Shown here: positions 1 through 10,201 of the stretch, one piece after another
How the letters are laid out: every line of letters begins with the position of its first letter
Position numbering within the stretch: position 1 is the first letter of the stretch
NCBI GenBank assembly: GCA_022315425.1
Contig: JAIUPT010000035.1
Coordinates: forward strand, 496,001-560,000
Source of the DNA: Pseudevernia furfuracea
Taxonomy: Eukaryota > Ascomycota > Lecanoromycetes > Lecanorales > Parmeliaceae
Length of the DNA: 64,000 nucleotides
Direction: 5' to 3'
Position numbers and translations under genes: made by a program
Notes under the pieces: generated by a model
What the model saw: the letters and a program-made list of their open reading frames with translations, nothing else
Database searches by the model: none
What the model was told of the DNA's origin: nothing

Positions 1-1580
1 TAGCGACACCAAGGCCAAGGTCACAAAATCCAGGAGAGGGCAGTCCGTCGGCAAAGCAAGCCCAGTTTTTGAGAAATCCAGGCCCTCGAGCCTCACCACC
101 CGAAGAAGCAAGAGACAAAGGAGCGGCGATTAATGGTACGAATGGGGGGCGGCATGAGCCTATTGCAGAAGTGGCAGACATTGAAAGCACTGACATTACT
201 GTTGTTCCAGGTGGCCAGAACTCCCAGATCCCGTCCACTCCAACGCAATCTAAGTCTTATGTTCCTGCCTCCGGAATGGGTGTTGGAGAGGACGGAGAGC
301 CCAGTCTGCCGTTAACGCCTTCACAATTAGGTCTGGAGCCTCCTCAGGAGAGGCCGAAAGGTCTGCTTTTCAGTAGTCCGAGCAGAAGACTAAGGAGAAA
401 AGGAAGATCCAGCGCAAAGTCTTCACCGTTGAAGTCTCTCGATGTTCCTTCAGAGCACCCAAATCAGGAACAGAAGTCCTCAACTGTCAACCTCGGACCT
501 AGACGCTACATAATGAACACTCCCAAGCCACCTCTTCCGCCGGAAGAAATTCGTCTACTGGAGATGCAGAGTAGGCTGGGTGATGCGGAACAGCAGCTTC
601 AGAACATCGAGAATACAGTACTGCGGCAACTACTGGTATCCTCGTGGCAGCAGGAAGGAAGCAAGGAAGGGAAGTACATGGCGAAGCAAAACAAGGAAAT
701 CATACAGCGAAGCGCAAAGATTGTGCAGTTACGGGATGAGGTTCTACAGATCCAAGCTACGCAGAGTACCGACCATCGTCAGGCCAGACCGGAAGAGACT
801 GATCGGAATTCGGCCTCTACGGAGCCATCCGCCCTCACGCGGCGTCTTGCCAAATTTCTCCCATTCTCAATCAAACCTCTTCCACCAGAGCCGAGGCCTC
901 CTTCCCACGAGAACATGGACGTAATTCAGGTTCTGGATTTGGACGTACAGCAAACCGCCGCCGTACCCTTTACGATCACCACCTCAAATACGTTACTACT
1001 CCCCCCCGCGGTGGATAACGACCTCCTGCAGCGACAAGATGTAACCATGACAACGCCGCTGCAGTTACTGACATGTGATCTACGACTCGCGGCTAATATC
1101 ACCACCCAGCAAATCTCACAGTTAGATGTTCAAGCGCTAAGCCCATGGGCCGAGTCAGAACTGGGCTCGTGGCTGCGACAATCTCGTGAGAAAATGGAGC
1201 TGGCGGCTTTGGGAAAGGCTTTTGGACGTTATTGGGAGGTTGCGAAACTTCGAGGTAAATGCTGGATCAATTGCAAGCAGGATTTTACAAGCCTTGTTGC
1301 AAATTCTCCGGAGTCCAACAGCCCACTCCTTCATCTCGGCATGCAGGAACTTGTCTTTGCTCGCAGCAACGTCCAGCTCAAAGTGACCTGGCGCATTTCG
1401 CTCAGTGACCAAGGCGAAGTGGAGAGCCACAGCTCTGCGTGTCCCAGATTTCCTGCTGCTTGGCAGCAAGAGGCAAACAGTGAGCTTGCAAAAATAGGCG
1501 ACGCTTTTATGATGTTGGTGGAGGATCGAGGCATCTCTGAAGCGATTGGAATGATTTGCAAGGTAGTCTTCCCTACATGA
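1..1580 (+). CDS. 3' part of an unrecognised gene, low-complexity N-terminus with coiled-coil middle
   Basis: The reading frame is open from base 3 to a TGA at 1578-1580, so the true start lies left of the window; no ATG is needed inside it. The visible part is about 525 residues. The first third is rich in Ser, Pro, Lys and Arg and looks disordered and phosphorylated, with basic patches (SPSRRLRRKGRSSAKSS) that could be nuclear localisation signals. A charged helical stretch follows at about bases 540-780 (LLEMQSRLGDAEQQLQNIEN), probably a coiled coil. The last 170 residues look globular (alternating W, L and C; GSWLRQSREKMELAALGKAF) and are the part most likely to be conserved. I do not recognise a family. 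The overall plan (disordered, coiled coil, C-terminal globular) resembles kinetochore or spindle-pole proteins, but that is only a suggestion. Confidence 0.6.
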   Translation, partial: ATPRPRSQNPGEGSPSAKQAQFLRNPGPRASPPEEARDKGAAINGTNGGRHEPIAEVADIESTDITVVPGGQNSQIPSTPTQSKSYVPASGMGVGEDGEPSLPLTPSQLGLEPPQERPKGLLFSSPSRRLRRKGRSSAKSSPLKSLDVPSEHPNQEQKSSTVNLGPRRYIMNTPKPPLPPEEIRLLEMQSRLGDAEQQLQNIENTVLRQLLVSSWQQEGSKEGKYMAKQNKEIIQRSAKIVQLRDEVLQIQATQSTDHRQARPEETDRNSASTEPSALTRRLAKFLPFSIKPLPPEPRPPSHENMDVIQVLDLDVQQTAAVPFTITTSNTLLLPPAVDNDLLQRQDVTMTTPLQLLTCDLRLAANITTQQISQLDVQALSPWAESELGSWLRQSREKMELAALGKAFGRYWEVAKLRGKCWINCKQDFTSLVANSPESNSPLLHLGMQELVFARSNVQLKVTWRISLSDQGEVESHSSACPRFPAAWQQEANSELAKIGDAFMMLVEDRGISEAIGMICKVVFPT

Positions 1581-2212
1581 GGCAAAATTCAATGATCTCT
1601 GCCATCCAAATTGAAGAAAGATAATGTGCAAATACCCTGACATGACGAACTTTGTTATCATCTGCGCAGCACTGACCTCAAAATTCAGGCTTTCTCGATC
1701 CATGACGAGCTCAACGGCCGTTCGATACAGGTCACAGCCCTATAATCTTCTGTTATCAAAATCTCTGTATTCAAAATATCTACTTCAACGCTCATTTACG
1801 TTTCCTGTCTGGCTGTGTAGTAGTGTGCCTCAGCGCCATAAATGATATGTAATTAACACCTCAGGGGCCAAAGGACGCTCTTCTCCCTTAGCCATATTGC
1901 ATCCTAATACACTAGCTACAGCTAACTTCACTCTCTACGTTGGTTTCAAGGTCCGTTGTCGTTGCTGCCACACCCACGGCTCCTTACGTGAGCCAATCGG
2001 GGGTTCCGCCATTTTTTCGAGCCATTGCCGCCAAAATAGTGCCTTTAACACAATCAATTCAAGCTATGTTTCAGGAAGGACCCCGGGTATGGTGAAAGAA
2101 AGCAAGTGTTCACTCGTCCCACCGCCCCAGACCGCCTTCTGATTTACCACTCTGTACTTCTGCCGCAGCAACCTACTCCAAAAACCCAAAGCCCCCATCA
2201 AACCCAAACACC
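1581..2212. other. intergenic, no gene seen
   Basis: Short overlapping ORFs on both strands have no recognisable protein character. The last 150 bases, C- and A-rich, are presumably the promoter and leader of the gene starting at 2213. Confidence 0.5.
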
Positions 2213-2696
2213 ATGGTATTCAACGGCACTACGTTCAACGGCGCCTACTTCCGAAAGCACGAGCTCCAAATCGCAGCCGCGCTCTACCTTTACTGCAAGA
2301 ACGCCGACGGTACTTATGCCGACGCGGAACTCATTGGGGAAATCATCCTAGACATGCGCAATTTGGCCGGACCTCCGCTGCGATGCCAGGGCATCGAGAC
2401 TTTCCTCCGGGACAGCCCCGACCCTCAACTCCAGGAGGCTTGGCGGGAGGTTCAAGGCAATGATGTTGAGTGGAGGTTCAAGGCAGGAACGGCATATTGG
2501 ACTTGGAGAAATAAGAAGACCGAGCTCATCAAGCGGTATGTTGCGCGATGACGTGGGTTTGGGCTAGGAGTGACGGGGGCTGATGTGTGTTTGCAGGTTG
2601 GGGAAGGAGCAAAAATTTGCCTTATTCGGCACTCTTGAAGGTTATGATGAATTTCTGAAGGAAACTGGTACCGGGCCTGGTGGGCAGGGTAGCTAA
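2213..2696 (+). CDS. small paralogue family, member 1 (140 aa, two exons)
   Basis: Exons 2213-2535 and 2597-2696. The donor is CG|GTATGT and the acceptor TTTGCAG|G; the intron is phase 2 inside an Arg codon (K-R|L-G-K). The product is about 140 aa and has no signal peptide or membrane segment. Its N-terminal core (YFRKHELQIAAALYLYCKN) aligns with the cores of members 2-4: F-x-[RK]-x-E-x-Q..A-L-x-L-Y. The C-terminus after the intron ends GTLEGYDEFLKETGTGPGGQ. The start ATG lies in a CACCATGG context, and the intron position is identical in all four members, which supports the model. The family is not recognised. It is the most divergent of the plus-strand copies, with extra residues in the middle (RDSPDPQLQEAWREVQGNDV). 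Confidence 0.7.
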
Positions 2697-4628
2697 GGTG
2701 GGCATAGATTGATGGCATAGATCTTTGCCGTTTCCGGATTTTTGGGCTCCAATGCTAATAGTATGTAACTAGGGTTAGAATCTGGAGGCTTCTGCTGATA
2801 CTTGCTCTCATCATAATTGGAATGTTGGTTTGCACTGGGCTTATGACTGATGTTTTGATTCATATTGCTTGCGTGGATTCGGAATGACGCCTTGCGGTGG
2901 TCATGCCTTCTTAAAGCCGGCTTCTTGTACAAAAATCTGCTTGCAAGACATTCGCAATGAAGATTTAAATTGACCACAGCCCCCTGGATGGTATCAAAAT
3001 TGGCTTGCACATTTACCTGAAATGGCGGCTCATAGTGGTCATATTCGAGTGTATGCTGATCTTCTGTACTAAATACTGCTCTCATGAGGCCAGAATGGTA
3101 ACTGATCAAGGTCATAATCTCTTTATTACCGATGCTGGGTACTAAAGACGCTCCTACGACGTTAAAATGGTAGTTTACCAAAGCTATATCCCCGTACGTA
3201 TCGACGCTGTGTCACCAACTCCCTTTGGCCTTGTGTTGTTCTTGTTCCTCAAATCCGCAATCCTGCTTTGATGGGAAGTTCTTAGGGATCGTTACTGAAT
3301 TCCCCCCACAACCCAAGACGCAGGTCGTAGTCCGATTGCGTTCTGTACCTCTCCTTACCGTTCGTCATGTGCTGTTGTATTCTCAACTGGAGAAATCCAT
3401 AGAATGTAGCAAAAACCAGGCGTTTTCCCCTGCTGCCCATGCCAAATGTTACCTCATACGCAGTATAGCGGTACAATGCTAGTCCCGTAGTGTTTGGTGC
3501 GTCCGGGGGGAAGAGGGATCCAGGCCGAAAGGCTGCGTATTTAGGAAACGGTCAGTACGGCCCGTGAAGAATATTGCAATCCTGCCGCAGCCCTACAGGA
3601 TCCTAATGAGATGCACGACAGATTATTTTCCTTTCAAATTCCCCACAAGGCTGATATCCGTACGGCCGTAGTTCCCACCAGTACAACAATCGATTGGTGG
3701 AATACTCACCTGCCTGCATACGAATACGTACCGAGCGCAAATTGCGCACCAGTGTGAAGGTTACAGATTCCTACAAGGTTGAAGAGGATTCAGGATGCAT
3801 GCATATATATAACGTACCTTCGTTGGGTTCACCGACACTCCTGAATTCAGCGGAATCAGCGAACCATGCATCAACCATTGCACCTAGGCCTCCCAGACAA
3901 GCCACAATGGAACAGGATCCTTCATCTGCGGCTCTTTCGTCTTTACAAATGAAGTCATCTTTGTTCCTGAGCCGAGATGGACCATTCGTACTTCAACGTC
4001 AGCCGTAACCACATCCCGTAAACCTACAGAAACGGACTCAAATCTCACATCATTGTCGGATTCGCGTATAACGCTTCCGAATCCGCAAAACGAGGAAAAT
4101 GCAGCGCAGCACAGCACTATTCTTTTAGGAATAGTCGACCCATACATTTATAATCAAAAGGTGTAATGCTTTTTTTCTTACTGGCAATTCTTTCTTTCGG
4201 AAACAGAGTTCATCATACAATCAGGGCGTGTAAACTTTTACGTGTGCGCCTTCCTTCTCGGTTTGCCCCATCCTCTCAGGCCTCGCGTGAAAACTCCCGT
4301 TCTAAGGAATATGACCGATTGCTATGAGCTCTATTGGGCTGGCAGTTCTCTTTGGCTTCGCCTCATCCGTATGACTTCAGCTCATGCACATCCTTCGTCT
4401 TGTCTGGCAGAATCTTACAATGCCATCATGTTCCAAACAAAGTCCGTCATCGACGGTTTGCTCGAGCCAGAATTCGCATATAAACTGCCTCATGCCCACT
4501 CTAAGAGACACCAAATCAGCAGCAACAGTTTCTCAGCAAGAGTCTCTCGACCTACTAAACACTTCGTTCCATCTCCCAGCATCAAACAGCCAGCTTTAGC
4601 ACTTTACACAAACACAAACTTTACCACA
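2697..4628. other. intergenic, no convincing gene
   Basis: ORFs up to 162 codons occur on the minus strand near 2693-3181, but they open without ATG and show no family features. The stretch just before 4629 is A/C-rich (repeated ACAAAC) and looks like a promoter and leader. Confidence 0.4.
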
Positions 4629-5127
4629 ATGTCTGAACCAGCCCAAATCACCATCAACGGAGCCACCTTCTCCAGGTACGAGTGCCAGGTATCCTGTGCG
4701 ATCAAGCTCTGGGTCAGGAATGCCAACAAAGCCGTCCCCAGCGACGAAACCCTCGGCTACATTGTCAACTCTCTGCGCGGAAAGGTCAATGGAACGGCCA
4801 TGCCCTGCCAAAACATCGTGGCCCAGATCCAGCGTCATTCCCAAGAGGGGGTCAGGTCGATCTACATGAGTGTTTACGTCAACAAGTCTTATTGGGACAG
4901 AGAAGCGCAGAGGGTGTACTACGCATGGTTGAAGCAGAATGACAATATCGTGAAGAGGTTCGTAATCGTACTACATCTTTTGATGTTTAGATGAAGGCTC
5001 AGAGGCTGACGTGGGGTTTAGGTTGAGAGCTGACGGTGCCCTCGCACCATTCCTCAACCCAGATGGCACTCTGAAGACTCAGTCTTCCTCCTCCTCGGGC
5101 TTTTCGTCCAGTGGCTCGAGCAGGTAG
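4629..5127 (+). CDS. small paralogue family, member 2 (144 aa, two exons)
   Basis: Exons 4629-4957 and 5022-5127; donor AG|GTTCGT, acceptor GTTTAG|G, phase 2 inside an Arg codon exactly as in member 1. The protein begins MSEPAQITINGATFSRYECQ and continues with PSDETLGYIVNSLRGKVNG, both blocks shared with member 3. After the intron it reads LRADGALAPFLNPDGTL and ends in a Ser-rich tail. An in-frame ORF extends upstream of 4629, but alignment with the relatives and the CACAATG context favour 4629. There is no signal peptide, so it is probably cytosolic or nuclear. Function unknown. Confidence 0.75.
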
Positions 5128-6422
5128 ATTATAGGGCTCTGCTCGCTGGAAATCTCTTGGATGGTTAGATGGCTTAGCTTGAGATGTTTTCCTAAAATGT
5201 GTTTGAATCGGGTTTGTTGTGTTGATTTCGGAAACGGTACGCTCGTTCTTGTAATTCAAATTGCCTGTAAGTCTTTAATCAATAAGAACGCTGGTCGTTC
5301 CTAGCGAAGTTCTTCAAGAAATCAAAAAAATCAAGGGCAGATTTGCCGCATTGCGTTGGCTGTGCAAATCCACGTCTTAATGTATGTCAGCGCTCTCAGT
5401 GCAAGCATACAACATCATTTTCGGTCAAAACTTCTTCCTTCCGCTCTCAAACTCAAACACCGCGTACCTGCATTTAGGATGCGGACCAGTCTGATCCTTC
5501 GTCTCGCTAAGCGGTTGGGACAATCTCCCACGCACCGGTGGTCACCTTCTATCCACGTGGCGGCCACGCTGTCCTGCTACGCCGACTAAATGATGCAACA
5601 AATTCTGTAAGGCTTGGTGAAGTCTTACATTGGTGTCTTACGTTGGCTCTGGCAAGAGGAATCCGCGCGTTGAAGCGAAGTTCCAAATGTTTGGGGGCCG
5701 GCAGCCTTATGGACTGCACCTTAATCTCTCAATCTCAAACGCGTCTCAAACCACCTCCTCCGTGTAACAAGTATCTTCCTTCCTGCTTCAGCGCAACAAA
5801 TCATATTGCTCTGCAGCATCGACGAAAAAAGACTATGGGAACGGCACTGCCTACGAGAGTAATTCGCTTGTCTTCGACCGTTTTTGGCTTTTCTGAGTTC
5901 TTACTTGTATCATTGTCACTTCGGCCGTATCCGTATCCGTGAGACCGTGACTATGCGACAAAGTCTTCCCTTTCCCCTGGCTTCATCTACATACGTGGCG
6001 TTTTGCGTGCCTTTGAAAATTGTTACAAAACTCTTTCGTACAGTAATACTCTTCGCCTCCTGGATCGTATCCAAACGTACAGTGTTCTGTGTGCCTTGTC
6101 CCATCGCTCAGTATGGATTTTACCTCCAATTTCTGAAGCACTGCCCAGCCAAAAGGAGTCGAGTTCCACCTCCTCCTCTGGCTCTCTACATACCTTGCTG
6201 TCAATTTCTCTCTTCAGCTCATTAGAGATGCCATTCCCACGTTTGAATTGGGTGGCTCGTGCTCATGTCAGTCCACCATTACGCTCCTAGGCACCAAGAT
6301 CCCTTAAACCCATCGAGAGCTGCCTGAGAGTTCCTGTTCAATCCTTCTCTTAAGACTCAAACCCCTCAGCACATCCTCGTTCTCGTACAAAAGCCCCATA
6401 TCCGCCCACGATAACTCTCATC
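5128..6422. other. intergenic, no convincing gene
   Basis: Only short ORFs in conflicting frames. No repeats or RNA genes were recognised. Confidence 0.4.
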
Positions 6423-6983
6423 ATGCCTAAACCTTGCAACTGCAAAACAATGAGCAAAACCAACAACAAAACCAACAGCAACATGACACTCATGGAACCC
6501 GCATATGTTTACCTCAATGGCTGGAACTTCTCTCGCTACGAATGCCAAGTCGCCATGGCAATCAAGCTTTATATCCGCAACTCCAACAATGCCACGCCCA
6601 GCGACGAGACTGTTGGCGTGATCATCAACTCTCTCAGGGGCCAGGTGAATGGAGTCAGTTCTCCCTACAACGCATAAACTAACCACCACACTAACAGTAC
6701 CAGGTTCCGGCGCCCATCTACAATGTCGTTTCGACGCTGCAATCCCACAGACTTGAGAGTCATCGGACTCTGTACCTCCAGGTCTATTGTGCTCGGCAGT
6801 ACTGGCAGCAAGAAGCGACCAACGTGTGGTATGCCTGGATGAGGCAGAACGATGCGCTTGTACAACGGTTTGTTGTGTTTTCTCAGACATTGATGGTAAT
6901 GGATGACTGACCGGTGAATCAGATTGAAAGCTCAGGGAGCTCTTGGGCCGTTCTTGAATCCAGATGGTACTCTGAGAACCTAA
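6423..6983 (+). CDS. small paralogue family, member 3 (about 151-153 aa, three exons)
   Basis: Exons 6423-6653, 6698-6867 (or 6704-6867) and 6923-6983. The first intron is phase 0, only 44 or 50 nt long, with a CTAAC branch site; two neighbouring AGs keep the frame, so either is possible. The last intron (CG|GTTTGT..AATCAG|A) is phase 2 inside Arg, as in the other members. Shared blocks are FSRYECQVAMAIKLYIRN, PSDETVGVIINSLRG and, after the last intron, LKAQGALGPFLNPDGTL. Start choice is open: ATGs at 6423, 6450 and 6483 are all in frame, and the N-terminal Asn/Lys-rich extension (KTNNKTNSN) is specific to this copy. This is the closest relative of member 2. Confidence 0.72.
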
Positions 6984-9003
6984 CGCTGAGGTGACGATGA
7001 TGATCGGATTCGTTTTTACATAGCGGGCGGGGTTGGATATTATTCATCGGGTTGCATAGTCTGGTATGGGATTTGAAAAGCTGAGATTGAGTAATAGATG
7101 CGAGAGAGACGTCACTGTATAATTATGCCACATGGCTCTAGATTAACCTCACACCTCATGTTCTTTCTTTGCGTTTCCGCGCAGTTCCGCAGTTCCCTTC
7201 GGAAACCATCTCGGGTTTCATCCGTATTACGAACACGGCAAAACTGAACGAGCTACATAACCAAGCCGTAGAGCCCATCGATACTCCCAGTGGACATGAA
7301 GCAAGAATGAGAATCTGACTAAGGGCTCCTTATCGTGCTTTGCTTCTTTACACTTCTCCTCTCCGGGTATCTTGATTTTGGAGGGCAAATAAAGGGGGGA
7401 GCCCGGCATCGCTATCCGATTATTTGGTCGCTGCTCCCCCTTCGCTTGTGTCAGCGAAACCACCTCGCAAAAAAAGGACCATAAAATGATATCTAGAAGA
7501 GCCCGCATTGGTGCATATGAGCTGCAACTGTTCCTTCTAGTTGAAAGAAGATGGCGCTCAGCTAAGCCCATCGTAGTATTCTGCAGGCCGTCTCACAATC
7601 CAAGCTGTCAGCAAGTCTCTCAATCGCGTCTTCGATGTCCATCCTTGAGCTTGTTCTTCTGTTTTCTAGCCGTTTTCTAGCCGTACGAGGCGCTGACGTG
7701 AGCAACCACAACGGCGTGTGGATATATCTTATTTGGAATTCTTTCTGATCCTATAAGGATTATACGAGTTCGCTAGGGCTATGAATATCACTCTTCTATA
7801 CATATGGTCCTGACGGAGATGCTGTTTGAGGATTGAGATGACCCGTAGGGCGCCGGTCCGTCTTCCGGCGGCCAATGTTGGCAGTGAATTGAGAGATTAG
7901 CCCCAAAAGTTTTTGGAGAGGAGCCACAATCCTGCGGCCGAGCGAAAAGGGTTGCGATTCACTTTGGGTCTAGTTGGGGAAGATCTGACACGATATTCTA
8001 TCCTCTGCACAGGCTCAGCGAAGAAGGGAGGCCATTCGCTAAGAACCAATAGTCTTTGAACAGGCACACTTAACACGGATATTTAAAACGGCCTCAGCTC
8101 AAATGCCAGCTCGACGGTTTCGCTTGCTAGACCGACTTCTATTAGCCATTGGCCATGGTAGGTGCTCAGGTAATTATAGTGTGTTGATATACCCACGGCG
8201 CGTCTACTCCGTACACATCTTGCTTCTACAAGTACGGCTAGATCAAAGTCTTTTTACCAAGGCATACGAAATCCAAGTCGGACACGAACCAAGAAACAAA
8301 CATACTCACTGCAGCACGAAGGTCGGTAGCGGGCATCGTGACGAGGGTCTAATTTTATCTACAATCTTTGAGAATGCACCACATGAACAATTCTGAGGAA
8401 GTTTGTCCAGCGAGTCTAGCCTTGCTGACTGATCCTCCGCGACACGGCTCAGTCTATTTCCAATGCAAGCCAATGAAGCAAATCTCCCCAAAAATCTGCT
8501 ACAACCCTATCTAACAGGATTGAAGACGTTGAAGTTTTCTCGCTAAGCTATCAAAATCGCTCATGGCCTCTGGATGGATGGGAAAGTTCCGCAGTGCTAA
8601 CACCGAAGGTGCTCAAGAAAGAGACATTCCTGAAAAACTCGAACAATGACAGCTTCTAGGCCCACAGGCCCAGGTTTCCCGCGTGTTGTCGGACATTCTG
8701 ATATGTACTATAACTTTTCTCTGTCGCACTGACAAGCTCATAGAAGCTGCATATTCCCGTCTTCTTTGTCCTTTGACATTATTACCAGCAATCATGTTTC
8801 ATAAGATGCCAGAAAGCTCACTGCGCTTGTTACAAGTGCTCCATAAAATCCTGGATCTGAGTTCAAGCAGACTCCAAATTCCTCGTCCACACCCTAACAA
8901 CCAGAAAAACAACCAGCACAGTTTCAACAGCCAAGGTACCATCGAGAGAGCAAGCACTAAAAATCTCACTAGCAACACTCTATTCTGCTCTCCAATAACA
9001 ACG
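6984..9003. other. intergenic, no convincing gene
   Basis: Scattered ORFs of 60-115 codons on both strands without recognisable motifs. No repeat, tRNA or element was recognised. Confidence 0.35.
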
Positions 9004-9204
9004 ATGTCCTCGCTCAGCAACATTAACCACTCGTCTACCAGCCGGACATACAGCACTCCGCCCAATCCTCTCACTGTCTTAGCCATCTACCTTTGGTTCC
9101 ACATTGTCATGCTCATTTGTGTCGGCATTTACGTTCGGCAAATTGTCAGGTGGAGGAGGCTATGGAGACCACCACTTATGGCGCAGGCGGCTCAGTGGGT
9201 CTAG
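9004..9204 (+). CDS. possible 66-aa single-pass membrane protein
   Basis: An ATG in an ACGATGTCC context opens 66 codons. A Ser/Thr/Asn-rich N-terminus is followed by one hydrophobic segment (about residues 27-46, LAIYLWFHIVMLICVGIYV) and then a strongly basic stretch (RQIVRWRRLWR), a plausible positive-inside topology with the C-terminus in the cytosol. No homologue is recognised and there is no supporting intron, so a chance ORF is possible. Confidence 0.3.
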   Translation: MSSLSNINHSSTSRTYSTPPNPLTVLAIYLWFHIVMLICVGIYVRQIVRWRRLWRPPLMAQAAQWV

Positions 9205-9691
9205 CTCTAGGGATGACAGCGAGCGACGTTCCGCTGCCTTTGACTGAGGGGAGGGACATGTCTCTGGGGTGGAGGTGATGATTTTGTTCTGGGCTGATTT
9301 GATCGCTAGGAAGGTGGATGAGGGGGGAAGACGGGATCTGGAGTTACCAATGTGGAGCTTCTTGAGACTCAGATGTAAGCGAAATGGCAGGGTAATCAGC
9401 GCTTCGGAAGATAGACGATCGGGTACAACGGTACCTATGCCTTCAATCATTCAGCCCGTCTAGTATGAAATGTCTCAATGTTCGCATAGATTATGAGCCA
9501 TCAGTCTGCATGCTAGGAAAGTTTTTAATCTAAGTCCAACAGTGAGAAGAACGGCTTTTCAGACATTACTTGAAAAGGGTTTGCGTCTGTGAATTTTTTG
9601 GACACATATGCTATCATCGTCAGGTATTCTCATGATGACATCATGAAAGGAAATAGGAATGCTCAATCTGACCATGATTCCCTTTCAAGAA

Positions 9692-10201
9692 ATGTCCGCA
9701 CCACCTGTGCCACGTCAATCTCCATTTCAGTACCGATTCGGCCACCCTGCGATCCACGAAGAAATCCCCCCGCCGCAACTAAGTACCCCTCCCTTCCCCA
9801 AAAAAAAACAGCCAACGCCTCCCAGCACGAATCGAAACAGTCCACAGCACTCGGATCCCTCACCATCTCATCCACTAAAAATTGTTTCCCCCAATCGGCC
9901 GAAGCGGATCAACAACCTTCGTCGCCCGTTCGCTCGCACTCCCCTGTCCAAAAAATACGAACCCGTGCTTCCTTTCGAATCTTGTCCGATGGAGCAGGCG
10001 GTCGGTAGCCTGGAAACGTCTTGGTGGAGATTGCACGTGCAGAATAGCGGCGCGGACGTTTTGCTGAGATCGTTTGGACGGTGCCCAATATGTTCATACA
10101 ACACGCTGCAGCCCTGTACCGGAATGGGCAGGGTTGGGATGGGCGAGTCTGCGCATGTGGCCGCGACGGAAGGTGGTGGTGGGTTCGGCGTTGACACATG
10201 A
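9692..10201 (+). CDS. possible proline-rich hypothetical protein (169 aa)
   Basis: The ATG at 9692 opens 169 codons. The first 90 residues are Pro/Ser/Lys-rich (PPFPKKKQPTPPSTNRNSP) and end in a basic patch (RPKRINNLRRPFAR). The second half is less biased (SLETSWWRLHVQNSGADVLL) and contains CPICSYNTLQPC, with four Cys but no recognised zinc-finger spacing. A 169-codon minus-strand ORF overlaps, so the coding strand is not certain. Confidence 0.3.
   Translation: MSAPPVPRQSPFQYRFGHPAIHEEIPPPQLSTPPFPKKKQPTPPSTNRNSPQHSDPSPSHPLKIVSPNRPKRINNLRRPFARTPLSKKYEPVLPFESCPMEQAVGSLETSWWRLHVQNSGADVLLRSFGRCPICSYNTLQPCTGMGRVGMGESAHVAATEGGGGFGVDT

Noticed and set aside
2693..3181. 162-codon minus-strand ORF
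   Set aside because: Opens with TTG rather than ATG, has no recognisable features and no splice support.
4242..4994. 250-codon frame containing paralogue 2
   Set aside because: The upstream half has no similarity to the family; alignment with relatives and the CACAATG context place the start at 4629, and the unspliced end lacks the conserved last exon.
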